From Microvirga sp. (lineage in GTDB: Bacteria > Pseudomonadota > Alphaproteobacteria > Rhizobiales > Beijerinckiaceae): a DNA stretch of 64,000 bases. The position numbers and the translations under genes are program-made. How positions within the stretch are numbered: position 1 is the stretch's first letter; each line of letters begins with the position of its first letter. The DNA is taken from assembly GCF_014699075.1 (NCBI RefSeq), contig NZ_JACXAB010000018.1, forward strand, positions 1-64,000. Reading direction: 5' to 3'. Shown here piece by piece: positions 34,632 to 43,403 of this stretch. Below the pieces are notes generated by a model that was given only the letters and a program-made list of their open reading frames with translations, was not told the origin of the DNA and ran no database searches.

Positions 34632-35412
34632 ATGCCTGCGTCAGGCGATAGACCAGGGACGCGGCCCTGAAATCGGCCTCGCGCCGACGGCGGCGCTCCA
34701 TGGCCTCGTAATCCTCGCCCCAGACGCTCTCCTGGTAAAGCTCGTCCACATGGGCGGCGGCCCAGGCCTGATCCACATCGAGTTGACCTGCCGCATGGGC
34801 GAGCGCGATCAGCACAGAGCCGGACAGGGTCGTCATCACATGCAGTGCGGCAAGCGCGAAGGGCGATCCGATCTGCTCGATGGCCCGGCGGATCGCCGCG
34901 ACCGCCTCGTCCGGCTGCGTCACATGCATCACGCCCTCACCGAGGGCAAAGCGGGCGCCGTGGGTCTCCTTCATCCACTCGAGCACGGGGCTCCAGGCGT
35001 CATCCTGGGACTTGGCCAGGCGCTCGGGCTCCCCGGCCCGGTAATAGACGAGGTCCGACCCGGCGTAGCGGACGAGGTCGTCGATCACCTCGGCCTTTCG
35101 AGGCGCGACCCCATCGATGGCGGAGTTGACGATGCGGGTGACCGGCATGGTGGAGGGATCGATCTCACCCCCCTGCCCCTGCCATTCCTCGGCCACGGCT
35201 TCGGCCAGCGCCCGTGTCGGCACGGCCAAGGCCTGCTTGCTCGGCGTTTTCGCCGTACGGCCGTCGAGGGTGAGGTGGAACAGGCCGTCCCGCTCCTCGA
35301 CGCCGGCCTCCTTGTAGAAGCGCTTCGGCAGGGTGGGCTTCATGCCGGCCTGGGCGGCCCGCATGGGGTTGGGTTCCTCGGCTGAGGGGAACCAGTCGCG
35401 TGAGTCTGTCAT
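34630..35412 (-). CDS. ATP12 family F1-ATPase assembly chaperone
   Basis: A 260-aa homologue of the mitochondrial assembly factor that binds the alpha subunit of F1-ATPase. Landmarks are KRFYKEAGVEERDGLFHLTLDGR near the start, 'KALAVPTRALAEAVAEEWQGQG', the segment NSAIDGV, 'DLVYYRAGEPERLAKSQDDAWSPVLEWMKE', and the late 'SVWGEDYEAMERRRRREADF'. The family is nearly confined to alphaproteobacteria and mitochondria, which supports the host assignment. Stop falls within the bidirectional terminator. Start 35412 gives MTDSRDWF. Confidence 0.92.
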   Translation of the reverse strand: MTDSRDWFPSAEEPNPMRAAQAGMKPTLPKRFYKEAGVEERDGLFHLTLDGRTAKTPSKQALAVPTRALAEAVAEEWQGQGGEIDPSTMPVTRIVNSAIDGVAPRKAEVIDDLVRYAGSDLVYYRAGEPERLAKSQDDAWSPVLEWMKETHGARFALGEGVMHVTQPDEAVAAIRRAIEQIGSPFALAALHVMTTLSGSVLIALAHAAGQLDVDQAWAAAHVDELYQESVWGEDYEAMERRRRREADFRAASLVYRLTQA

Positions 35413-35488
35413 GGGGCGAAAATAGTCGCTCCCCTCGCTCTCTGCGAGGGATGCCGCGAAAATTCCTGAGGGGTGGCGCGCAACCCGC

Positions 35489-38400
35489 CTACCACCGGAT
35501 CCTCAGCTCCCCGCCCAAGGACCAGCGGCTGAATGGCTCGTCGTCCCCTCCGGCATCGAAGTTGCCGTCGTCCTCCGACGAGCGGGCGTAGGAGACGAGG
35601 TGGCTTGCATAGAGGGCAAAGGTCGCCTGCGAGGTGAAATCGTAGTTCAGGCGCGCGGAGGCATAGGAGACGAAGCCCCCTTCGCCGGGCTCGCTCCAGC
35701 CATATCCGGCAGCCCCCTGGAGATCGAACCACCATCTCTCGGCCAGCGGCCCATAGAAATGGACGCTCGCCTCCAGGGACTGGTAGCGCTCAGGATTCCA
35801 GTAGCCGTTGTCGACCACCTCCTCGAACTCGAAAGCCGTATAGCGCGCGCCCAGCCAGAAATACGGGTTGGCGGTGAAACGCTTGGCGAACTCGACCTGC
35901 CCCCAGACGCGCTCATTGCCATCGGAGTAGTGGCTGTAGATCGCCTGAGCGGCGAAGCGCGTCGCATTGTCCGGCGTCACGAGAAGCTTGAGGCCAAAAT
36001 CGTTCGCCAGCACGTCGTTCACGATCGAGCGGGTGTTCTCGTCCGCGTAGCGCCGCACCAAGTTCAGGTCGAATCGGAGCAGATCGGACGGGATGACACT
36101 CAAAGTCGTGTCGTGCGTGAGCGTGACGTCCTGATCATCTTCTCCGTCGGGACGAATGCGCCGCGATTCGTCCTCCAGGTTCAGGAACAGCGATGACTTG
36201 AATTCGACGTGGTCACCGAACCTGTGCTGCCCCGCGATGCCGATGCTCGACATGTCGACGCTCGGGAAATCGTCGCCTCGATAGCGCATGAACCGGGCCT
36301 GAGGCCCGAACTTCGTCAGGCCATCGTTGAAGGTCAGCTCGTGGGAGGCCTGCAGCGACCAGATCGCGAGATCGTCGGAGCGGCGGGCATACCAGCTCTC
36401 GATGCGGGTCAGAGGCCGGCGTTCTTGATAGAGCTGATCGAGCAGCGCCAGGGCGCCGGGGTCACCGGGCTTCTGCGCCAGAACAGCCTTAGCGTAATCC
36501 TCGGACAGATCCGGCCGCCCCATTTCCCGCCGCGCCTGGGCGACGATGAACAGAGTGGCGGGATTCCGGTCGCCGCTGGCGAGAAGAGGTTCGAGCCGGG
36601 CCAAGGCTGCCTGGGGCAACCCCATGGACCTCTCGGCCGTCGCAGCTCCGCGGATTGCCTCCACATTGCTGGGTTGGAGCGAGAGCACCACCTCGAAGTC
36701 GGCCAGGGCCGCCCTGTGGTCCGTGATGTCGTTGAGGGCGTTGCCGCGCCCGATGAGGGCATCGACGTCGTTGGCGTTCGACGCCAGGATTTCGCTGAAA
36801 ACCGGAATCGCGAGCTTCTGCTGTCCGCTCCAGGCCAGGGCACGGGCGAGCCCGAGCCGGGCATCTCGCCTCTCCTGCGCGTTCAGGTCGGCGCGCTGAA
36901 GCACCTCCTGGAACAGCGGGATGGCTCTCAATGGCTGGCCTGCGTAAAGCACCTGCTCGGCATATTCCCGCAGCAGCTCCCGGCGGCGCCCCGGCATGAC
37001 GGCCAATGCGCGCTCGAAGAGGTTTACCGCTTCGGCGTTGCGGGTTTGCCCGGCGGCCTGTCGTGCTGCGCCGACGAGCGCATCAGAGAACGCCTTGCGG
37101 GCCTCCTCGTCGCGCGGGTTCTCCCGGAACAGGGGCTGCCAGGCGGCGATGGCCTCGCGGAACTGGTTGCTCCAGAGGAGCGCGAAGGCAAGGCCGCGCC
37201 GCACGCGCCGGCGCTCCGCCTCCGAGCGCTGGCCATCGCGCAGGGCTTCGCGGTAAAGGGGCACCGCGCCCGCGGGATTGCCCGAATAGGCCGTCTGATC
37301 GGCGTACTCGGGCAAGAGTTCCTGCCGTCGCTGCGGGGCGGTCTCGATGGCCCTGCGGAAGAAGGACGCAGCATCGGCGTTGCGGGTGCGCTCCGCCGAT
37401 TGACGGGCGGCCCCCACATAGGCGTCGGAAAGCGTCTTGCGCGCCTCCGCGTCGCTCCGGTCGGCCTGCAGGATTTTGCCCCAGGCGTCGATCGCGGGCT
37501 GGAACTGGCTGCTCCACAGAAGCGCGAAGGCCAATGCACGGGTCGCCTGCTGACGCTCCGCCTGCGGCAGATCCCGGCGGGCTAGAACCTCGCGGTAGAC
37601 AGGAACGGCCCTGCCCGGCTCTCCGGAGAAAGCGAGCTGATCGGCGTATTCGCGACCGATCTGTGCTCGCTTGGACGGATCGAGCGCAATCGCCCTCTCG
37701 AACAGCGAAGCCGCTTCCTTGTTGGCGCCGCGACCGGCAGCTTCGCGGGCGGACGCAATGGCCGCATCGGCGGGCGAGACCGGAGCGGCAGCGGGTGCTT
37801 GTTGAGATGGCGCTTGGGATGGAGCAGCCTGCGAAGGCTGTGCTGCCTGTGCACGGCCTCTTTCGATACCGGCTCGGGCCTCTGCCAATCCCTGCCGGAC
37901 CTGAGCGTCGTCCGGAGTTGCCCGAAGCACATCGTCCAAGGCCGCGACGGCAGCCGGAAACTGGCCGCTCCACAGCAATGCGAAGGCCAGCCCCCGCCTC
38001 AGACGGCGCTGCTGATCCTCGGGGCGGCTGCCGTCCCGCAGAGCCTCACGATAGAGCGGCACAGCCTGATCGGGCTGGCCGGCATAGGCTGTCTGGTCGG
38101 CGAATTCCGGCAGCAGCTCCTGGCGGCGCTGCGGCGCCGTCTCGATGGCACGGCCGAAAAACGTCCTGGCGTTTGCATTCTGGGAACGCTCGCCAGCCTG
38201 TCGGGCCGCTCCGACCAGAGCGTCGGACAATGCCTTCCTGGCTTCGTCGCCAGCAGGGTCAGCTCTGAGGCGGGCCTCCCAGGCGGGAATGGCATCCTGG
38301 AACCGGCTGCCCCACAGCAGCGCGAAGGCCAGCCCACGGTCGGCGCGTTCGCGATTGGCGGCATCGAGAGCAGGATCGTTCAGACGCTCGCGATAGAGAG

Positions 38401-38665
38401 GCACGGCATCAGCCGGGCGGCCGGAATAGGCAACCTGATCCGCATATTCGAGCAGGAGTTCGGTGCGGCGCTCGGGTGCGAGATTGATCGCCTGCTCGAA
38501 GAGACGAGCGGCCTCCTGGTTTTCGTTGGTGGCAGCAGCCTGCCGGGCCTGCTCCACGACCTCCTGGGCCGATTGGGCCAGAGCCGGTGACGCGGCTAGC
38601 CCGAACCCACAGAGGAAAACGAGGCTTGCAAACCGGATACGAAGGGCAAGCCTACGCTTATGCAT
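35489..38665 (-). CDS. TPR/beta-barrel outer-membrane protein (BcsC/PgaA-like exporter)
   Basis: A 1058-aa protein with a signal peptide (MHKRRLALRIRFASLVFL to ALAQ, about 31 residues). Five TPR-like units of about 114 residues follow (Tyr/Phe-Ala-Asp/Glu-Gln cores near residues 75, 190, 341, 455 and 569), with a Gln/Pro/Ala linker at about 270-305 between units 2 and 3. More TPRs continue to about 760, then an aromatic-rich beta-barrel domain ends ...LRIRW. This is the layout of polysaccharide exporters such as BcsC and PgaA. It is divergent from the GT2 synthase gene, 182 nt away. The GTG at 38686 is the alternative start. Confidence 0.85.
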   Translation of the reverse strand: MHKRRLALRIRFASLVFLCGFGLAASPALAQSAQEVVEQARQAAATNENQEAARLFEQAINLAPERRTELLLEYADQVAYSGRPADAVPLYRERLNDPALDAANRERADRGLAFALLWGSRFQDAIPAWEARLRADPAGDEARKALSDALVGAARQAGERSQNANARTFFGRAIETAPQRRQELLPEFADQTAYAGQPDQAVPLYREALRDGSRPEDQQRRLRRGLAFALLWSGQFPAAVAALDDVLRATPDDAQVRQGLAEARAGIERGRAQAAQPSQAAPSQAPSQQAPAAAPVSPADAAIASAREAAGRGANKEAASLFERAIALDPSKRAQIGREYADQLAFSGEPGRAVPVYREVLARRDLPQAERQQATRALAFALLWSSQFQPAIDAWGKILQADRSDAEARKTLSDAYVGAARQSAERTRNADAASFFRRAIETAPQRRQELLPEYADQTAYSGNPAGAVPLYREALRDGQRSEAERRRVRRGLAFALLWSNQFREAIAAWQPLFRENPRDEEARKAFSDALVGAARQAAGQTRNAEAVNLFERALAVMPGRRRELLREYAEQVLYAGQPLRAIPLFQEVLQRADLNAQERRDARLGLARALAWSGQQKLAIPVFSEILASNANDVDALIGRGNALNDITDHRAALADFEVVLSLQPSNVEAIRGAATAERSMGLPQAALARLEPLLASGDRNPATLFIVAQARREMGRPDLSEDYAKAVLAQKPGDPGALALLDQLYQERRPLTRIESWYARRSDDLAIWSLQASHELTFNDGLTKFGPQARFMRYRGDDFPSVDMSSIGIAGQHRFGDHVEFKSSLFLNLEDESRRIRPDGEDDQDVTLTHDTTLSVIPSDLLRFDLNLVRRYADENTRSIVNDVLANDFGLKLLVTPDNATRFAAQAIYSHYSDGNERVWGQVEFAKRFTANPYFWLGARYTAFEFEEVVDNGYWNPERYQSLEASVHFYGPLAERWWFDLQGAAGYGWSEPGEGGFVSYASARLNYDFTSQATFALYASHLVSYARSSEDDGNFDAGGDDEPFSRWSLGGELRIRW

Positions 38666-38847
38666 CGTCTCAGAGTCTCGAATCACAAATTCAGGAGGGG
38701 CAGTATCTGGATTTTACCCTTATGGCAGGTAAAGATCGGATCTGGCGAGAGGCTCGCCGCTCCTAACTTTCTTTCCTGGAAAATAGCCTATTCTTATCCC
38801 CAGACCAGAGGCATCTTGCCTCCAGCCTATCTCCGGAGACGTCTTTC

Positions 38848-40701
38848 TTGTCACGTCCTATGTCCCGCTTTCAGAGTCAGACGCCCTGGACCCCGCTTCC
38901 GTTTTCCCCATGGCACGAAACGTTGTGGCAGTTTCTGTGCGTGGCCAGCCTCGTCTTTGGAACGTGGTATATCGGCTGGCGGTGGCTCTACTCCATCAAC
39001 TATGACGCTCTCTGGTTCTCGATCCCTCTCCTGATCGCCGAAACGGGCTCCTTTATCGGCCTTGTCCTGTTCACCGCGAATCTCTGGAGCGCAGAATCGC
39101 CGGTGCGCGCTCCCCTGCCGGTGAGCGTCCGCGACTGCACCGCTGATGCGGATGTGCCCGACAGGCCGGTTTCCGTGGATGTTTTCTTCGCGACCTACAG
39201 CGAGGATCCGGAACTCGTGCGCGTCGGACTGCAGGCGGCCAAGAAGCTTACCTATCCGCATCCGATCAATGTGCAGATTCATGTCCTTGACGATGGCAAG
39301 CGTCCGGCCATGGAAGCTGTCGCCCGCGAAGAAGGAGTGAATTACCTCACCCGCTCGGACAATGTGGGCTTCAAGGCCGGCAATCTCAGGAATGCCATGT
39401 CCTCCACATCAGGGGATTTCATCCTGATCTGCGATGCCGACATGCATCCGTTCCCCACATTCCTGGAAGAGACGCTCGGCTATTTCCGGGATCCGAAAGT
39501 GGCATGGGTGCAAACCCCGCACTGGTTCTATGACATCCCTCCGGGCATACCGCTGCCGGCTGCGCTCGGACGGCGTCTTGGAGCAGTGGGCAGAGGAATC
39601 GGCAGGGCGCTCGAGCGCGCTTTCGGGCCGGTTCAGATCGGCGAGGATCCGTTCGCCAACGATCCACAGCTTTTCTTCGACGTCATTCTGCGCCGCCGCA
39701 ATTGGGCGAATGCGAGTTTCTGCTGCGGCGCGGGTTCGATCCACCGGCGTGAAGCCGTCATGGAGGCGGCTCTTCGACAATGGTCCGATCAGGTCGCGGC
39801 AGCAGCGGGGCGCAATGAGAAGGCGGCCCGCCAGCTCACCGGCGAGCAGGCCATCACCGATTCGATCAGCGATGTGATGCGCTGGCAGAGTGCGCTGGAA
39901 GAGGAGTTCCAGCCCTACAAGTTCCACGTCTCCGAGGACATCTACACGTCCATCGTCCTGCACAGCGATCGGGAACGCGGGTGGAAGTCGGTTCTCCACC
40001 CGGTGGTCCAGGCAAGGATGCTGTCGCCGAACGATCTCCTCAGCTGGACGATCCAGCGGTTCAAATATGCGGGCGGCACCCTGGATATTCTGGCCCACGA
40101 CAATCCGCTGTTCCGGCGCGGGCTGACGCTGCCGCAGAAGCTCATGTACGGATCGACCTTCTATTCGTACCTGTCCCCGATCTGGAACATCGTCTTCCTC
40201 ATCTCGCCCATCGTGTTCCTGTTCTCAGGCGTCGCTCCGGTTTCAGGCTATTCCCTCGACTTCTTCGTGCATATCGCGCCGTTCCTGCTGCTCAACGAGC
40301 TGTCGCAGCTCGTTGCCATGTGGGGCAATTCGAACACCAAGGGCCGTGCCTGGTACCTCGCCATGTTCCCGCTGAATATGCAGGCGCTCTGGGCCGTCGT
40401 GCGAGGGAAAAAGATCTCGTTCCCCGTCACGCCCAAGGATCGTCAGATTGGAACCTATGGCCGTCTCGTCAGATGGCAGATCGCCCTGGTCGCGGTTACC
40501 ATGACGGGTCTGGCCTGGGGCTGGGCGGCCTATGGCATGGGACGTGAGGGCTATACGCTCGGAGCGATGATCGCCAACACCCTCTGGGGGTTCAGCAATG
40601 CCCTGTCGATGCTCCCGGTAATCCGGGCGGCCTACTGGCAACCCGATCCTGAGTTCGAGACTGCCATCGTGGAAGGTGCCCTGCCGTCGCAGGCGGCTTA
40701 A
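38848..40701 (+). CDS. Cellulose synthase-like GT2 glycosyltransferase, no PilZ domain
   Basis: A 617-aa inner-membrane processive glycosyltransferase. Two N-terminal helices (about 27-75) precede the GT-A domain, with the first Asp pair in HVLDDGKRP, the second motif in ICDADMHPF, the FCCGAGSIHRREAV loop, the general base in HVSEDIYTS, and the acceptor-stacking motif QRFKYAGGTLDIL where BcsA has QxxRW. Five or six C-terminal helices follow. The C-terminus ends after the last helix, with no PilZ domain for c-di-GMP. TTG at 38848 is the only start with a spaced ribosome site (GGAGA); ATG at 38860 is the alternative. Polymer identity is unknown. Confidence 0.88.
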   Translation: MSRPMSRFQSQTPWTPLPFSPWHETLWQFLCVASLVFGTWYIGWRWLYSINYDALWFSIPLLIAETGSFIGLVLFTANLWSAESPVRAPLPVSVRDCTADADVPDRPVSVDVFFATYSEDPELVRVGLQAAKKLTYPHPINVQIHVLDDGKRPAMEAVAREEGVNYLTRSDNVGFKAGNLRNAMSSTSGDFILICDADMHPFPTFLEETLGYFRDPKVAWVQTPHWFYDIPPGIPLPAALGRRLGAVGRGIGRALERAFGPVQIGEDPFANDPQLFFDVILRRRNWANASFCCGAGSIHRREAVMEAALRQWSDQVAAAAGRNEKAARQLTGEQAITDSISDVMRWQSALEEEFQPYKFHVSEDIYTSIVLHSDRERGWKSVLHPVVQARMLSPNDLLSWTIQRFKYAGGTLDILAHDNPLFRRGLTLPQKLMYGSTFYSYLSPIWNIVFLISPIVFLFSGVAPVSGYSLDFFVHIAPFLLLNELSQLVAMWGNSNTKGRAWYLAMFPLNMQALWAVVRGKKISFPVTPKDRQIGTYGRLVRWQIALVAVTMTGLAWGWAAYGMGREGYTLGAMIANTLWGFSNALSMLPVIRAAYWQPDPEFETAIVEGALPSQAA

Positions 40702-41027
40702 GCCCAAACATCGTCAGGGGTATCGGACGTGACGAACACCCGATCAAGTGTCGTGAGGCGCAGCAGACGCTGCGCCTGAGGGCTCGGCGCGATCAGGCGC
40801 AGATCGCCCTCGGCTTTGCGGGCGGCCTTGAGGCCTGACACCAGGGTGCCGAGCCCGGTGCTGTCGATAAAGGAGACCTCGGACAGATCAACGGCAAGCC
40901 GGCTTTTCCCGTCAGCGACAGCGTCCTTCAGACGGGCCAGGATCTGGGGAGCGGCAGCGGCGTCCAGTCGTCCGGACAGGCGGACAAGAGCAAACCCCTG
41001 GGCCGTTTGTTCCATCTCAACAATCAT
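40698..41027 (-). CDS. STAS-domain anti-sigma factor antagonist
   Basis: A 109-aa single STAS domain. The phospho-acceptor Ser is in VSFIDSTGLGTLVSGL (residue about 56). The start overlaps the stop of the PIG-L gene by 4 nt (ATGA), and its stop overlaps the convergent GT2 gene by 4 nt. Such proteins bind a HATPase kinase and switch partner on dephosphorylation. A kinase and a phosphatase are encoded 1.6-4.4 kb away, so this second STAS may be a further target of the same module or act on the polysaccharide machinery. Confidence 0.9.
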   Translation of the reverse strand: MIVEMEQTAQGFALVRLSGRLDAAAAPQILARLKDAVADGKSRLAVDLSEVSFIDSTGLGTLVSGLKAARKAEGDLRLIAPSPQAQRLLRLTTLDRVFVTSDTPDDVWA

Positions 41028-41821
41028 CTTGCACCACCATACGCATGAACAGGCCAGAACCGCTCAGCGGGCCCGGCACCCCCGCCCGTCTTTAGCGCAA
41101 AATCTGTGACGGTCTTCCTGAAATCAGATGTGAAGCGGAAGATCACGGGAACCTGGGATCGGTAGCAGGCAATCGAGTCGAGGCGCCTCTGGAGGGTCTT
41201 CGCAATGGGCACAATCACGGGCTTTCCGACCGCATTTCCGAGAGCCGTCAGGCGCGCTTCGACACCGGCAGGCGTGTGGATCGCATAAGGGCAATCTTCA
41301 TAGGCGTAGACCCTGACGCCCGCAGCCGCGAGGTGGCGGCCGGTCTCGAAGACGAGTTGATGATCCACATGAGAGCCAATGCCCAACGGAACGAAGACCT
41401 GCATGTCGTCGCGCCATTCCGGCAGCTGGCGCACTTCCTCTGCAAGATGAGCGGCGAGTTCCAGTTCCTCGGGCTTCAATGCCCCGAAAAGCTCGGGATC
41501 GAACTTGTAGCGCTCCCCACGGTAGATGGCATCCGGCAACCCGAGCCAGCGAACAGAGGAGCCAAGAGCCTGGGCAGCCTCCGCATCCTCCTGACGGCGA
41601 ACCGCAAGGACCTGCTCCGCATCCTTGACCTTCCACCGCTCATGCTTCCAGGCAGCGAACTCACCGACCATCTCGTCGACCAGCTCGCTGGCGAACACCG
41701 TGACCATGCGCGGCTCATGCCCGCCCTCCGCCAGGAGCGCCAAGGTCCCGCCACACGACAACGGAACATCATCGTAATGCGGCTGGATGAAAAGGGATGG
41801 TCCAAACACAGGAACGTTCAC
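41024..41821 (-). CDS. PIG-L family deacetylase
   Basis: A 265-aa Zn-dependent deacetylase of the LmbE/PIG-L fold. The metal site reads IQPHYDDVPLSCGGTL (normally PHPDD; the Pro is Tyr here), and the later ligand motif is GIGSHVDHQLVFETG. No signal peptide is present, so it should act on cytoplasmic N-acyl sugars or sugar-lipid intermediates. It is translationally coupled to the STAS gene and lies beside a polysaccharide synthase, so N-deacetylation of a precursor is a fair guess. Start is ATG 41821. Confidence 0.85.
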   Translation of the reverse strand: MNVPVFGPSLFIQPHYDDVPLSCGGTLALLAEGGHEPRMVTVFASELVDEMVGEFAAWKHERWKVKDAEQVLAVRRQEDAEAAQALGSSVRWLGLPDAIYRGERYKFDPELFGALKPEELELAAHLAEEVRQLPEWRDDMQVFVPLGIGSHVDHQLVFETGRHLAAAGVRVYAYEDCPYAIHTPAGVEARLTALGNAVGKPVIVPIAKTLQRRLDSIACYRSQVPVIFRFTSDFRKTVTDFALKTGGGAGPAERFWPVHAYGGAR

Positions 41822-42132
41822 AGGCCTACTTCACTCAATTCGTCCGACCCTTCTGCCGAAGCTGAACTCGGGGAGCTTCCCCACCGGCCCGACAGACGAA
41901 TCGTCCCGGACGGATTAACCCGATTTGGGAGGATGGCACCAGAATGCAGATGCAGATGATGATATTTTGACCGAACGGTAAATGTTACTATGCTTCAAAA
42001 AGACAAGGGACTCTCTCTCGCTCCTCCTGCGCATCTCTCTTGCTTTGTCGGGCTGAGGACGATTAGGTTTCCAACCTCTTCCCACGGCAAAGCCGTGTCG
42101 TATCGCGTACCAAGCTTACCGGAGGCTCAACG
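41822..42132. other. Intergenic region with a promoter-like pair
   Basis: A 311-base gap between the divergent PIG-L and 154-aa protein genes. TTGACC (41969-41974) and TATGCT are spaced by 16 nt on the plus strand, a plausible housekeeping promoter. I looked for the alphaproteobacterial general-stress pattern (GGAAC, 16-17 nt, CGTT) and did not find it here. No RNA gene or inverted repeat over 7 bp was seen. Confidence 0.4.
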
Positions 42133-42597
42133 TTGACTTTCAGAGAAGGCCTCCTCAAGGCCCGAGGGCAGATCACCTTCATTGCGGCACTGACGATCTC
42201 GACGGGAATCATCATCTATCTCGAGACACTCGATACGGAGGCGCGGATTCAGGGCCGCGTTGCGACCGAACTCGCACGCCAGCGCAATGCTCCCCCGAGC
42301 ATTGCGCCTGCGGTCGAGGCAAAGGTGAAAGCCAACCTTCAGCGGTCGGAAGAGGCTTATTCCAGGGATCCGAATGTTTCGGCTTCGCGAGCGGCTTTGC
42401 TGACATCCCTCGCATCTGCCGTTCAGCTCAGCATCCTGAGGCCTGAGGACGGGTTCGCGCGGGCGCAGAGGGTCATTGCCGACATGGAGCGCCAGACGGG
42501 CGAGGTCACCCCCGTGCTCGTCTCCGCGTTGGGAGCCGCAGCGGTGGCGTTTCCGACTTTGCAGGATAGGATCGCAGGCTTGGCTTCAGCCCCGTGA
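42133..42597 (+). CDS. Membrane-anchored protein of unknown function
   Basis: The 154-aa product has one N-terminal membrane helix (about residues 12-30, ITFIAALTISTGIIIYL) and an extracytoplasmic helical domain with 'VATELARQRNAPPSIAPAVEAKVKANLQ' and a C-terminal 'LVSALGAAAVAFPTLQDRIAGL'. I recognise no family. The start is TTG at 42133, chosen because GGAGG stands 8 nt upstream and no ATG is better placed. Its 3' end overlaps the convergent kinase gene by 12 nt. The position between PIG-L/STAS and the partner-switching set suggests an envelope sensor or accessory part. Confidence 0.65.
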   Translation: MTFREGLLKARGQITFIAALTISTGIIIYLETLDTEARIQGRVATELARQRNAPPSIAPAVEAKVKANLQRSEEAYSRDPNVSASRAALLTSLASAVQLSILRPEDGFARAQRVIADMERQTGEVTPVLVSALGAAAVAFPTLQDRIAGLASAP

Positions 42598-43035
42598 GCC
42601 GGGGCCGCCGATCCGTTTGATCATGCGAAGGCGGTTCTCGGCTTCGCTCGAATGGTACTGGACCTCATCCATGTTCATGCGGATGAGCGCCAAGCCCATG
42701 CCCCCCTCCGGGATATCGGCCAGATCGGTTTCGTCGAACGCGAATGTGTCCTCCGGGACATTCTCCAGCACCTGAGCCGGCATGGGCGGCGCATGGTCGA
42801 TGATCTCGATCACCACCTGATCGGCCTGAAGCCCGACCGCCACCTGCACGTCTTTTCCCCGTTCCCCATGATAACCGTGCTTGATGACGTTGTTGATGGC
42901 CTCGACGAGGCTGAGTTCCACCGCATCCTGGTCCTCCGGGCTCAGCAGATCCGCGCACAGGGCCCGAACGGCGCGGGCGAGGAGCGACACCTTGTCGAGG
43001 TCACTGTCGATTGAGAGGCTGATGGAGGAAACCAT
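42586..43035 (-). CDS. RsbW-type HATPase serine kinase (anti-sigma-like)
   Basis: A 149-aa single HATPase_c_2 domain. The N box is LSLVEAINNVIKHGYHG (Glu and two Asn present), the G1 region IEIIDHAPPM departs from the DxGxG consensus, and the G2 region is IPEGGMGLALIRMNMD. It would phosphorylate the STAS protein encoded 33 nt upstream. No sigma factor is nearby, so its second partner is unknown. It is the last gene of the SpoIIE-STAS-kinase transcript. Confidence 0.9.
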   Translation of the reverse strand: MVSSISLSIDSDLDKVSLLARAVRALCADLLSPEDQDAVELSLVEAINNVIKHGYHGERGKDVQVAVGLQADQVVIEIIDHAPPMPAQVLENVPEDTFAFDETDLADIPEGGMGLALIRMNMDEVQYHSSEAENRLRMIKRIGGPGSRG

Positions 43036-43067
43036 CGTGGCTCTTTCTGCGCTCTGGCGGCGGGGGA

Positions 43068-43403
43068 TCAGGCGGATAGCTGTTCGACCGCGGAGTCAAC
43101 GCTCTGATGAAGGGCGAAGACGCGGTCCATTCGGGTAAGAGTGAAAAGGCGGCTGACGGCTCCCGTGGCTCCCGCAACAGCGAGGCTGCCCCTCGGCCCG
43201 AGACGCTTGAGGCAGGAAACGAGAGCGCCCAGGCCGGAGCTGTCGATGAAGTCGACTTGGCTCAGGTCGAGAACGATCTGATTCTGCCCGGCCTCGATGC
43301 ACTGTGACATCTGATCCTTGAAGGCCGGAGCCTTGCTGGCATCGATCCGCTTCTCTTCCACTCGGACGACGAGAATATTATTGCGTAGATCAGTGGACAG
43401 CAT
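43068..43403 (-). CDS. STAS-domain antagonist of the partner switch
   Basis: A 111-aa STAS domain with the phospho-Ser in VDFIDSSGLGALVSCL (residue about 57). It overlaps the end of the phosphatase gene by 14 nt and precedes the kinase gene by 32 nt, so the three parts of the switch are made together. A second STAS gene lies at 40698-41027; the two differ enough to have separate partners. Confidence 0.92.
   Translation of the reverse strand: MLSTDLRNNILVVRVEEKRIDASKAPAFKDQMSQCIEAGQNQIVLDLSQVDFIDSSGLGALVSCLKRLGPRGSLAVAGATGAVSRLFTLTRMDRVFALHQSVDSAVEQLSA

Noticed and set aside
36209-38268. Overlapping plus-strand frames of 420-458 codons opposite the TPR exporter
   Set aside because: They result from the repeated GC-rich TPR codons; the minus-strand protein has signal peptide, repeats and barrel.
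41822-42132. General-stress (EcfG-type) promoter near the partner-switch genes
   Set aside because: I found no GGAAC element followed at 16-17 nt by CGTT in this gap; only a housekeeping-like pair.
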